In this document: positions 37,069-44,411 of the stretch, one piece after another
Position numbering within the stretch: position 1 is the first letter of the stretch
How the letters are laid out: every line of letters begins with the position of its first letter
DNA from: Acinetobacter brisouioides
Lineage (GTDB): Bacteria > Pseudomonadota > Gammaproteobacteria > Pseudomonadales > Moraxellaceae
Assembly (NCBI RefSeq): GCF_004331075.1
Contig: NZ_SJNX01000008.1
Coordinates: forward strand, 1-64,000
Length of the DNA: 64,000 nucleotides
Reading direction: 5' to 3'
The notes under the pieces: model-generated
Told to the model about the DNA's origin: nothing
Seen by the model: the letters and a program-made list of their open reading frames with translations, nothing else
Database searches by the model: none
Made by a program: the position numbers and the translations under genes

Positions 37069-37977
37069 ATGCTGTCATTTAAACTTTTGCGCTGTTTTGT
37101 GACTTTGGTGAAAACCAAGAGCTTCACACATACTGCCGATGAACTGCATCTCACCCAGCCAACCATCAGTAAAATGCTGCAGCAACTTGAGGAGCAACTC
37201 GGCGTACAGCTCTTAGTGAAAGCAGAATCTGGGCGAAAACGACAAATTGAACTGACTGAAATTGGCGAGCGGATTTACCAGCACGCTTTAGATCTATTAC
37301 AAACTCAACAAAACATCTTTCAAGAAATTGAAAACTATCAATCCTTAAAAACGGGAACGCTAAGGCTTGGGGTTCCACCACTCGGCGCGCAATTGCTCAC
37401 ACCTGCTCTGTTTGACTACCACCAACAATGGTCAAAGATTGAATTGTCTTTTTTAGAAGTAGGCTCGCGTGGCATTGAGCAAGCTTTGTTAAACAATGAA
37501 CTGGATGTCGGGGTATTATTACAGCCTTTCGATACCAATATTTTTAATGCCATCGAATTGTGCGATTACCCTTTAATGGTGTTATTGCGCCGTGACTCAT
37601 TATGGGCAACCCGCACATCCATTCGCCTAGAAGAATTGCAACAGCAGTCATTTTTGATGTTTCCTGAGAACTTCTCGCTCAACAGTATCATTATGAATGC
37701 CTGTCAACACTATGGTTTTGAACCTAACATTGTCTGCAAAACCAGCCAGTGGAATTTGTTGGCTGACATGGTTTTGCAGCGCATGGGAATTGCACTGCTG
37801 CCACAGTATTATACCAATATGCTTGATCCACACTTGTTTGCAGCAGTTCCATTACAGCAGCCTTATATTCGTTGGCACTTGTTTATGGCATGGAGAAAAA
37901 ATTATGCCATTTCACCTGCGGTTCAGGCATGGATTAAAATCGTGCAACAACACTTTCCACATAAAAGACCTGATTAA
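37069..37977 (+). CDS. LysR-family regulator (CidR-like)
   Basis: A 302-residue LysR protein. The helix-turn-helix is at 1-60 (FTHTADELHLTQPTISKMLQQLEEQLGVQLL), and the effector-binding domain follows (GTLRLGVPPLG, LDVGVLLQP, SLNSIIMNACQHYGFEPN). It is divergent from the CidA/LrgB operon, so control of that operon is likely, as in CidR systems that sense acetate or acidic metabolites. The ligand is inferred from the family only. Confidence 0.9.
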   Translation: MLSFKLLRCFVTLVKTKSFTHTADELHLTQPTISKMLQQLEEQLGVQLLVKAESGRKRQIELTEIGERIYQHALDLLQTQQNIFQEIENYQSLKTGTLRLGVPPLGAQLLTPALFDYHQQWSKIELSFLEVGSRGIEQALLNNELDVGVLLQPFDTNIFNAIELCDYPLMVLLRRDSLWATRTSIRLEELQQQSFLMFPENFSLNSIIMNACQHYGFEPNIVCKTSQWNLLADMVLQRMGIALLPQYYTNMLDPHLFAAVPLQQPYIRWHLFMAWRKNYAISPAVQAWIKIVQQHFPHKRPD

Positions 37978-38068
37978 GCAAAGTGTGCTGTACGGTTAGT
38001 TGTGCAATTGCTGCAATAACAGTCGCAGCTTTATTTGAGTTAAACATTTCAAAGATAAAGCATGAAGA

Positions 38069-38098
38069 TTGCAGGCATGTCACCTGCAACCGTTTTTT
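38069..38098 (+). terminator. Terminator after the CidR-like gene
   Basis: TTGCAGG (38069-38075) pairs with CCTGCAA (38083-38089), followed by CCG and six T. It sits just past the convergent permease stop. Confidence 0.75.
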
Positions 38099-39611
38099 AT
38101 GAGTTAGATTTGGCTCGAAGCTGAGCAGCGTATGCCACTGCATCATCTTCTGGTGCTTGCGATTTGTTATATGGTTTTGCTACAAACATGTAGATTAGAC
38201 CACTACCGATCACAAAACCAAGACCGATCAACACAATCCAGCGATCGACAAACGAGTTCCCTGTTGCAGGTTGTGCCAACAAGTAAATCGCGAAGATGCC
38301 ATATGCCAGTGCCAAAATGTTGATAATCATCCCCCAGCCACCAACGGTCCATTCGCCCGCAGGTTTCCAGCCTTTAAAACGCTGACGCAATGCTGCTAGT
38401 ACCACCATCTGGAATGCACAATAAATCCCGATCACGGCAAATGCAGTAATACGTGCCAAGCTATCTGGCTGGAAGTAGACTAAGAAACACAACAAAATAG
38501 GTAAGATACAGCTCACAATCATGGCATGGTCAGGTACACCTTGTTTTGACAATTTTGCCATCCAGTGGCTATTTGGCAACATTTCATCGCGCGCAAATGA
38601 AAACACCAAACGGCTTAAAGCAGCTTGTAATGACAAAATACATGACAGCATCGCCACAATCGCAATCACAATAAAAATGTTCGCGCCCGTTGTTCCCAAT
38701 GCTTCATTTAAAATTGCAGGAATTGGGTCAGTCACTTTACCCGATACGATTTGCAGCAAGTTTGGTGATGCCATCAAATAACCAAGGACTGATAAAATTG
38801 CAGACACTGCACCAAAAACAATACTTAAAATCATGGCAACAGGAATTTGACGGCTTGGGTTTTGTACTTCTTCTGCCACGTTTCCACAGGCTTCAAAACC
38901 GAAGAACATAAACAAACCCAACAAAGATGCTGACATGAAGGCGCTAAAGTAAGAACCATTACTCGCTAAAACACCCATTGAGTCAAACACCACTGAAAAT
39001 GGCTGCGCACGGTGGAAAATCAACAGGTATAAACCCAAACCAATCACGCTCAGGATTTCACACCAAAATCCAATACGGGCAACACGTGCCAAGTTCTTCG
39101 TACCTGACATGTTAACCATCATAATCGTCAACAGCAAAATGACGGAAGTAATAAGATTATTCATAGCAGTCGATGGTAAATGCAGTAATGTCAACACAAA
39201 ACCACTACTGTATTCCACAATCGAGGTTACGGTGACAACCAATGCCCACAGATAAATCCATGCGGCCATCCATGCATATTTACGCCCCCACAAACGGCGT
39301 GCCCAAGGATACAACCCACCTGTAATTGGGTACTGTGATGCGGTTTCCCCAAACACCATCGCCACCAATAACTGCCCAATTGCAACAATTAAAATCCACC
39401 AAATCGAGGGCGGCCCCGCCAAGGTAATCGCCAGTGCAAACAGTGAATACACAGCAGTCAATGGTGATAAATAAGTAAACCCCAACGAGAAATTTGAAAT
39501 CAGACCAATCGAGCGTTCAAATTGGGTAGCTTCTTGATCTACTGCATGTGCGATGTGTTTGACTTCATCGACCACCAGCCCCACATCTTCTTTAATCGAA
39601 TGTTTTGTCAT
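38097..39611 (-). CDS. APC-family amino-acid/GABA-type permease
   Basis: A 504-residue transporter with about twelve transmembrane segments and the APC signature region (ITGGLYPWARRLWG; FFGFEACGNVAEEVQNPSRQIP). It belongs to the choline/GABA/urea-type branch of the amino acid-polyamine-organocation superfamily. The frame is open from 39725, but an AGGAAA ribosome site fits the ATG at 39611 (MTKHSIKEDVGL). It lies 115 bp after the SnoaL gene and in the same direction as the aldehyde dehydrogenase, so it probably imports the amine or amino acid that the dehydrogenase pathway uses. Confidence 0.9.
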   Translation of the reverse strand: MTKHSIKEDVGLVVDEVKHIAHAVDQEATQFERSIGLISNFSLGFTYLSPLTAVYSLFALAITLAGPPSIWWILIVAIGQLLVAMVFGETASQYPITGGLYPWARRLWGRKYAWMAAWIYLWALVVTVTSIVEYSSGFVLTLLHLPSTAMNNLITSVILLLTIMMVNMSGTKNLARVARIGFWCEILSVIGLGLYLLIFHRAQPFSVVFDSMGVLASNGSYFSAFMSASLLGLFMFFGFEACGNVAEEVQNPSRQIPVAMILSIVFGAVSAILSVLGYLMASPNLLQIVSGKVTDPIPAILNEALGTTGANIFIVIAIVAMLSCILSLQAALSRLVFSFARDEMLPNSHWMAKLSKQGVPDHAMIVSCILPILLCFLVYFQPDSLARITAFAVIGIYCAFQMVVLAALRQRFKGWKPAGEWTVGGWGMIINILALAYGIFAIYLLAQPATGNSFVDRWIVLIGLGFVIGSGLIYMFVAKPYNKSQAPEDDAVAYAAQLRAKSNS

Positions 39612-39726
39612 GTTATTTCCTGAAATTGCCCTTGTTCTTCCCCACAAATGAGTCATGAACAAGTGTGCTCGGAATTGCCAAGATGGATATTGGGTATATC
39701 CCCAACCCAACACCCATCTGATCACC

Positions 39727-40206
39727 TTACCAACCCAATTGTTTGTTAAAACCTAAAGCATCGTAGTAGTCGCCCTGATAGGTAATTTTGCCGTTGTGAA
39801 TACGCACAAAACTCACACCTTCAAAAGACAATGGTTTCCCCGTTGCAGGCGTTTCTGCACTCCATGCCCCTGTATTCGTTCCAGTAAAACGCCATTGGAA
39901 GGCAATGCCATCTTTACTGACCAGTGGCTTACTAATCATTTCCCATTTCAGGTTCGGTACAGCCCCAACAAAAACTTTAATCACATGATCACGTGCAGCA
40001 ACACGTCCTTTTTGTGGTGTGCCCACTGTAACATCGTAGTACACGGCATCTTGTGCCAAATATTTCGATGCTTTTTCTGCATCATGCGCATTCCATGCTG
40101 CCATATAAGCCGCAATGACTTTTTGTGGGTCTTCCTGTGCAGCATGTGCTGCACCAACCAAGGCCATTAAGGTGATAAAACTAAAAGCACGTACTGTCTG
40201 TTGCAT
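39727..40206 (-). CDS. Exported SnoaL/NTF2-like protein
   Basis: A 159-residue protein with a signal peptide (MQQTVRAFSFITLMALVGAAHA-AQ) and a SnoaL-like fold: VIAAYMAAWNAHDAEKASKYLAQDAVYYD at the N-terminus and FEGVSFVRIHNGKITYQGDYYD at the C-terminus. SnoaL folds cover cyclases, isomerases and non-catalytic binding proteins; no specific activity can be claimed. It is predicted periplasmic and sits between an aldehyde dehydrogenase and a permease gene, suggesting a link to the same substrate. Confidence 0.85.
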   Translation of the reverse strand: MQQTVRAFSFITLMALVGAAHAAQEDPQKVIAAYMAAWNAHDAEKASKYLAQDAVYYDVTVGTPQKGRVAARDHVIKVFVGAVPNLKWEMISKPLVSKDGIAFQWRFTGTNTGAWSAETPATGKPLSFEGVSFVRIHNGKITYQGDYYDALGFNKQLGW

Positions 40207-40242
40207 GTTGTTCTCCCTGATCGGAATTTTTTTTGTTTAAAA

Positions 40243-41688
40243 TTAATCTTCGTAAGCACTCATGACATGTTTAATACGGGTATATTCCTCAAAGCCGTAA
40301 CCCGATAAATCTTTGCCGTAACCTGATTTTTTAAAGCCGCCATGTGGCATTTCTGCGGTGAGTGGGATATGGGTATTAATCCACACCGTGCCAAAGTCCA
40401 AATCGCGTGACAGACGCATAGCGCGTGAGTGATCTTTCGTCCACACACTCGATGCCAAACCATATTCAACATCATTGGCTTTGTCTAAGGCATCGGCTTC
40501 ATCGCTAAATTTCTGTACGGTAATAATCGGGCCAAAGATTTCAGTTTGTACGACTTCATCGTGTTGTGCCAAACCTGTGATCACCGTCGGTTCAAAATAA
40601 AATCCAGCCTGTTCGGCTTTTTTACCGCCTGTTTCAACCTTGGCATGTGCAGGTAAACGTTCAATAAAACCTTGAATGCGTTGCAGTTGCCCTGCATTGT
40701 TGAGTGCCCCATATAAAGCATCCTGATCATCTGGCAAACCGAAATGACTGTTCTTGGCAGCTTGTACCAGTTTTTCCACAAACTGATCATGCACTTCATC
40801 GGCAACTAGAACGCGAGTGGCTGCGGTGCAATCCTGCCCTGCATTGAAATAGCCTGCCAAGGCAATATGTTCAGCGGCTTTGTCCAAGTCCGCATCAGCA
40901 AAAATCAAGACGGGAGCCTTACCACCGAGTTCCAAATGTGCTTTGGCAAGATTGGCGGCTGCCGATGCCGCGACTTGCAAACCTGCACGTACTGAACCTG
41001 TAATCGAAACTAATGCAGGAATACGATGCGACACCACCAACGCACCGACTTCAGCATTCCCCAGTACTACGTTAAACGCGCCTTTTGGAAACAGCGGTGC
41101 CGCCAGTTCTGCCAGTAACAAGGTACTTTCTGGTGTAGTATCACTCGGTTTGAGTACCACCGTATTGCCTGCGGCTAAAGCAGGGGCAATTTTCCAGACA
41201 GCCATTAAAAATGGATAATTCCACGGCGCAACCTGTCCAACCACACCCAATGGTTCACGGCGAATGCTTGACGTGGTTCCTTGCAAATACTCTCCTGTAG
41301 ATTTACCCTCTAGACAACGTGCAGCTCCTGCAAAGAAGCGAATCTGGTCGGCGGCGGTGGCGACTTCTTCAGAAGCAATCAGGTGTTTGAGCTGTCCCGT
41401 GTTGCGGCTTTGTGCTTCCACGAAGCGCTCCGAATTCTGCTCAATCACATCTGCCAACGCCAACAGTGCTTTTTGACGAACAGATGGTGTAGTTTTCCCC
41501 CATAAGGCAAATGCAGATTTGGCAGCCTGATAAGCAGCATTGACCTCAGCTTCGGTTGCATTTGGTGACTGGGCATAGGCTTCGCCTGTCACTGGGCTAA
41601 TCAGGTCGAAGTACGCTCCCCCAAACGATTCAATGTATTCCCCATTAATAAAATGTTTTAACTTTAACGTGCTCATTGTATTGTTCAT
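40243..41688 (-). CDS. NAD-dependent aldehyde dehydrogenase (gamma-aminobutyraldehyde dehydrogenase type)
   Basis: A 481-residue aldehyde dehydrogenase. It shows [20 protein letters not shown], the base Glu in LELGGKAP, and the nucleophile Cys in NAGQDCTAATR, a form typical of betaine/gamma-aminobutyraldehyde dehydrogenases (PatD/Prr). The likely role is oxidation of 4-aminobutyraldehyde to GABA in putrescine breakdown. Two starts are possible: the ATG at 41688 has a GGGA almost touching it, and one four codons later (41676) has the same GGGA 14 nt away; neither spacing is ideal. The SnoaL gene and permease follow on the same strand. Confidence 0.9.
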   Translation of the reverse strand: MNNTMSTLKLKHFINGEYIESFGGAYFDLISPVTGEAYAQSPNATEAEVNAAYQAAKSAFALWGKTTPSVRQKALLALADVIEQNSERFVEAQSRNTGQLKHLIASEEVATAADQIRFFAGAARCLEGKSTGEYLQGTTSSIRREPLGVVGQVAPWNYPFLMAVWKIAPALAAGNTVVLKPSDTTPESTLLLAELAAPLFPKGAFNVVLGNAEVGALVVSHRIPALVSITGSVRAGLQVAASAAANLAKAHLELGGKAPVLIFADADLDKAAEHIALAGYFNAGQDCTAATRVLVADEVHDQFVEKLVQAAKNSHFGLPDDQDALYGALNNAGQLQRIQGFIERLPAHAKVETGGKKAEQAGFYFEPTVITGLAQHDEVVQTEIFGPIITVQKFSDEADALDKANDVEYGLASSVWTKDHSRAMRLSRDLDFGTVWINTHIPLTAEMPHGGFKKSGYGKDLSGYGFEEYTRIKHVMSAYED

Positions 41689-41922
41689 TCCCTATGTACA
41701 GTTGTTTAAAATAATACCTATAATGTTATATGTATTATGTTTGAAAATTCCTGTCAATCATTTTTGTTGAATAATCTGTTTTTATTTCTTCAAATTACTT
41801 TGGACGCTAAAACAGCAAAAAGCCAGCCAATCTGCGCGTCACTATTTTTATTTTTACAAAAGCTCGGTACATTGTGCACAGGACATGTTAAAACCGCCAA
41901 ATTCTGACAAGGTAACAACGCT

Positions 41923-43710
41923 ATGGAACTGACGCTTGGCGCCAATACTGCACTTGCAACAACACAACTGACTGTAGACATACAGGTTTTTGGTTTAAGC
42001 GCAGCAGATTTAGACTTTAGCGTCTACCGCCTTGCTCAGCAGACTCAACAAGTTCGTGGCGATGATGACATGATTTTTTATGGGCAACCGCACGATCAAG
42101 CGCAAACGCTCAGTTTGTCAGGCAATTCTATTGGTGCATGTTTAACTATTGATTTATCTCGCCAACCTTCTGAAATCGAAAAAATTGCGATTTGTGCTAC
42201 CCTCGCCGATTCCTTTCGCAATTTTTCAGCCATCAATTTCTTAAAAATCAAATTACTCAATCAAAATGAAGTCCTTGCTCACGGTAAAATTTTAGGTGAA
42301 CAACGTCGTGAAGCCGCACTGATTTTAGCGGAAATTTACCGCTACAAAGGGCTTTGGAAATTTCGCTTAGTCGGACAAGGTTTTCATGGTGGGCTCAAAC
42401 CTTTGGCGGAACATTTTGGCGTGAAAATTATAGAAGAATCTGAAGGTACTTCGCCAACGCCAACGCCAACGCCAACGCCAACGCCAACGCCAACGCCAAC
42501 GCCAACGCCAACGCCAACGCCAACGGAATCATCCAACTTTCTTAAGGGTATTTTGTCAAACCCACTAAAAATATTTGAGAAACGTAAGCACCTAAAAGCC
42601 TTTCAGCAATTGATCGGAAATCTGTTTCAAACTCAACAACTGACCGACAAAACCCAGCAACAACTGATACAGTTTTGCCAAACACATCAGCTCGACCTCA
42701 AAGAGGCCTTAGCGTTTTCCCAACAAGAAACTCATTTGTTTTTAATTACAGCGACCAGTAAACAATCAAAGCTAACACTTGAGCGCTGGATGAACTTTTT
42801 ACATCCAGCCGAAAAAACCAGAAGCCAAGTTTATGCCTTACTCAAACAAACGGCAGAACAGCAATTTCGACAAAAACTGCAAGAAGCATTAAACATACGT
42901 CAGTTAACCACACCAAATATGCAAGATTTGGATCAGCTGTGCCACAGTCAGCAATTGGATAAAACATCGCTAATGCATAGCATGCACAAAGAGATTCAGA
43001 ACTTTCTGCAGTTTAAACTTGCCAGCATGAGCGCAGATGGCTGGGTCGATCAGGCTGAACAACTTGAATTCCAGCAGCTTTGCCAATTCTTACAGGTTAG
43101 CTTACAGGCTGAACGTGATTTACAAGCCCGCATTGCTAAGACCAACCAGATTTATAAAATCCGTCAAGGGCAAGTTAGCCCGATCCAAACCAATCAAGTA
43201 ATCTTAAAAAATTTGGAAGCGTGTTACCTCCATCAGACTCAAGTTAAAAAACTCCATACCAAAAAAGAAGCGGTGATTGGAGATTTATTCATTACCAATG
43301 AACGCCTGATTTATATATCCGACATGGCACTGGAAATTCCGATTGCTCAAATCATGGCAGTCGAATGTCACGCTGCTACCATTTACATTACCGCGAAAAC
43401 CAAAAAAGCCTCAGGTGAGTTTTGGATTGGGGAACATGCCGATTTGGTTGAAGCTTATATTGATCAGGCGGTTAAACGCTTCCACCGCCAAGTGGATTTG
43501 CAACAAACTTCGGGTAGCACGCGACATATTACACAAAACGTTAAAAATGCGGTATGGGAACGCTGTCAAGGCAAATGCGTGGAATGCAATGCATCGTCCT
43601 ATCTAGAGTTTGATCATATTATTCCCTTTTCTAAAGGTGGCTCAAACTCGGAACGCAATATTCAATTGCTCTGTCGGGCATGTAATTTGGCGAAAAGTGA
43701 TCGGTTATAA
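41923..43710 (+). CDS. Multidomain TerD-(PT)12-TerB-like-PH/GRAM-like-HNH nuclease protein
   Basis: A 595-residue cytoplasmic protein. Residues 1-172 form a TerD-type domain (LTLGANTAL, GDDDMIFYGQ, ILAEIYRYKGLWKFRLVGQGF). A linker of twelve Pro-Thr pairs (178-201) is encoded by a perfect CCAACG tandem repeat. Residues 215-405 are helical, with a TerB-like SADGWVDQAEQLEF segment near 370. Residues 420-525 look like a PH/GRAM-type domain (GDLFITNERLIYISDMALEIPI). Residues 534-595 are an intact HNH nuclease: Cys552/Cys555, the DHIIPFSKGG motif with His565, and Cys584/Cys587. TerD domains belong to the Ter stress-response network and HNH fusions suggest DNA processing or defence. No other ter gene is nearby. 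Confidence 0.85.
   Translation: MELTLGANTALATTQLTVDIQVFGLSAADLDFSVYRLAQQTQQVRGDDDMIFYGQPHDQAQTLSLSGNSIGACLTIDLSRQPSEIEKIAICATLADSFRNFSAINFLKIKLLNQNEVLAHGKILGEQRREAALILAEIYRYKGLWKFRLVGQGFHGGLKPLAEHFGVKIIEESEGTSPTPTPTPTPTPTPTPTPTPTPTPTESSNFLKGILSNPLKIFEKRKHLKAFQQLIGNLFQTQQLTDKTQQQLIQFCQTHQLDLKEALAFSQQETHLFLITATSKQSKLTLERWMNFLHPAEKTRSQVYALLKQTAEQQFRQKLQEALNIRQLTTPNMQDLDQLCHSQQLDKTSLMHSMHKEIQNFLQFKLASMSADGWVDQAEQLEFQQLCQFLQVSLQAERDLQARIAKTNQIYKIRQGQVSPIQTNQVILKNLEACYLHQTQVKKLHTKKEAVIGDLFITNERLIYISDMALEIPIAQIMAVECHAATIYITAKTKKASGEFWIGEHADLVEAYIDQAVKRFHRQVDLQQTSGSTRHITQNVKNAVWERCQGKCVECNASSYLEFDHIIPFSKGGSNSERNIQLLCRACNLAKSDRL
42454..42525 (+). repeat. Hexanucleotide tandem repeat CCAACG x12 inside the TerD-HNH gene
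   Basis: Twelve identical CCAACG units (72 bp) encode Pro-Thr x12. The unit is two codons long, so slipped-strand changes would alter linker length without breaking the frame. The perfect identity suggests recent expansion. Confidence 0.95.
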
Positions 43711-43826
43711 GAATGTGTATTTTTCAGATTTTATTTTGGGTTAAACTTCAAGATATGTAATAAAAATATATAAAATCATATTTTTAGTTTTAATAAATTC
43801 ACATAAAATAGATTAAATATCAGCGC

Positions 43827-44324
43827 ATGAACCGCAACATGAAATATTCTGTTTTCCTTAGCATACTAATTGGCTGTCTTTTACCGACAATGTCACAAAC
43901 TCATGCGAATCCTGTTTATTCTGTCAATATTTTAAATCGCCCTTGGAACTGCTCATTTTATAATGGTTATCAAGTCCCAATTTACCTAGACCCAAGTCTC
44001 AACAATGTTGGCGTGGCAGGAAATACCCCACCACATATTGTTTTAAATCCAGTCGTCATGAATCAATTTTCACCGACTATGCAAATATTCTGGCTGGCAC
44101 ACGAATGTGTTCATGCAACCTATCAACCTGTTTCTGCAAATGAAAATCAGGAAATGACAGCCGACTGCATTGCAATTAAACAGTTAAGACAATTGAATTT
44201 AAGCCCAAGAGAAGTCAATGAAATTGCTTGGCAAACTTTGCCTTTGCTTGGCAGTACACATACAGGGCACTTACCCGGCCCACTGAGAGCGCAGCATATT
44301 ATGCAATGCTATATGTCGCCTTAG
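43827..44324 (+). CDS. Small exported zincin-like protein (predicted metalloprotease)
   Basis: A 165-residue protein with a signal peptide (MKYSVFLSILIGCLLPTMSQTHA at 5-27) and a HExxH motif, HECVH at 92-96, followed after 12 residues by QEMTADC, where Glu109 or Asp113 could be the third zinc ligand as in ExxxD-type zincins. It has four or more Cys in the mature part, so disulfides are likely in the periplasm. It looks like a minimal secreted metalloprotease. I do not recognise a named family. It follows the TerD-HNH gene by 116 bp. Confidence 0.7.
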   Translation: MNRNMKYSVFLSILIGCLLPTMSQTHANPVYSVNILNRPWNCSFYNGYQVPIYLDPSLNNVGVAGNTPPHIVLNPVVMNQFSPTMQIFWLAHECVHATYQPVSANENQEMTADCIAIKQLRQLNLSPREVNEIAWQTLPLLGSTHTGHLPGPLRAQHIMQCYMSP

Positions 44325-44344
44325 AGAAATAATCCTCAATAAAA

Positions 44345-44388
44345 AGTGCTATTCCCCCAACTAAATTGGAGAAATAGCACTCATTTTT
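44345..44388. terminator. Bidirectional terminator
   Basis: AGTGCTATT (44345-44353) pairs with AATAGCACT (44373-44381); T-rich tracts flank on both strands. It lies between the convergent zincin and pepN genes. Confidence 0.8.
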
Positions 44389-44411
44389 ACACTTAAATAT
44401 ATGCAATAAAA

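Noticed and set aside
42454-42525. Possible CRISPR or satellite array
   Set aside because: Units are 6 bp with no spacers and lie inside a coding frame as Pro-Thr codons; it is a coding tandem repeat. No CRISPR array is seen in the window.
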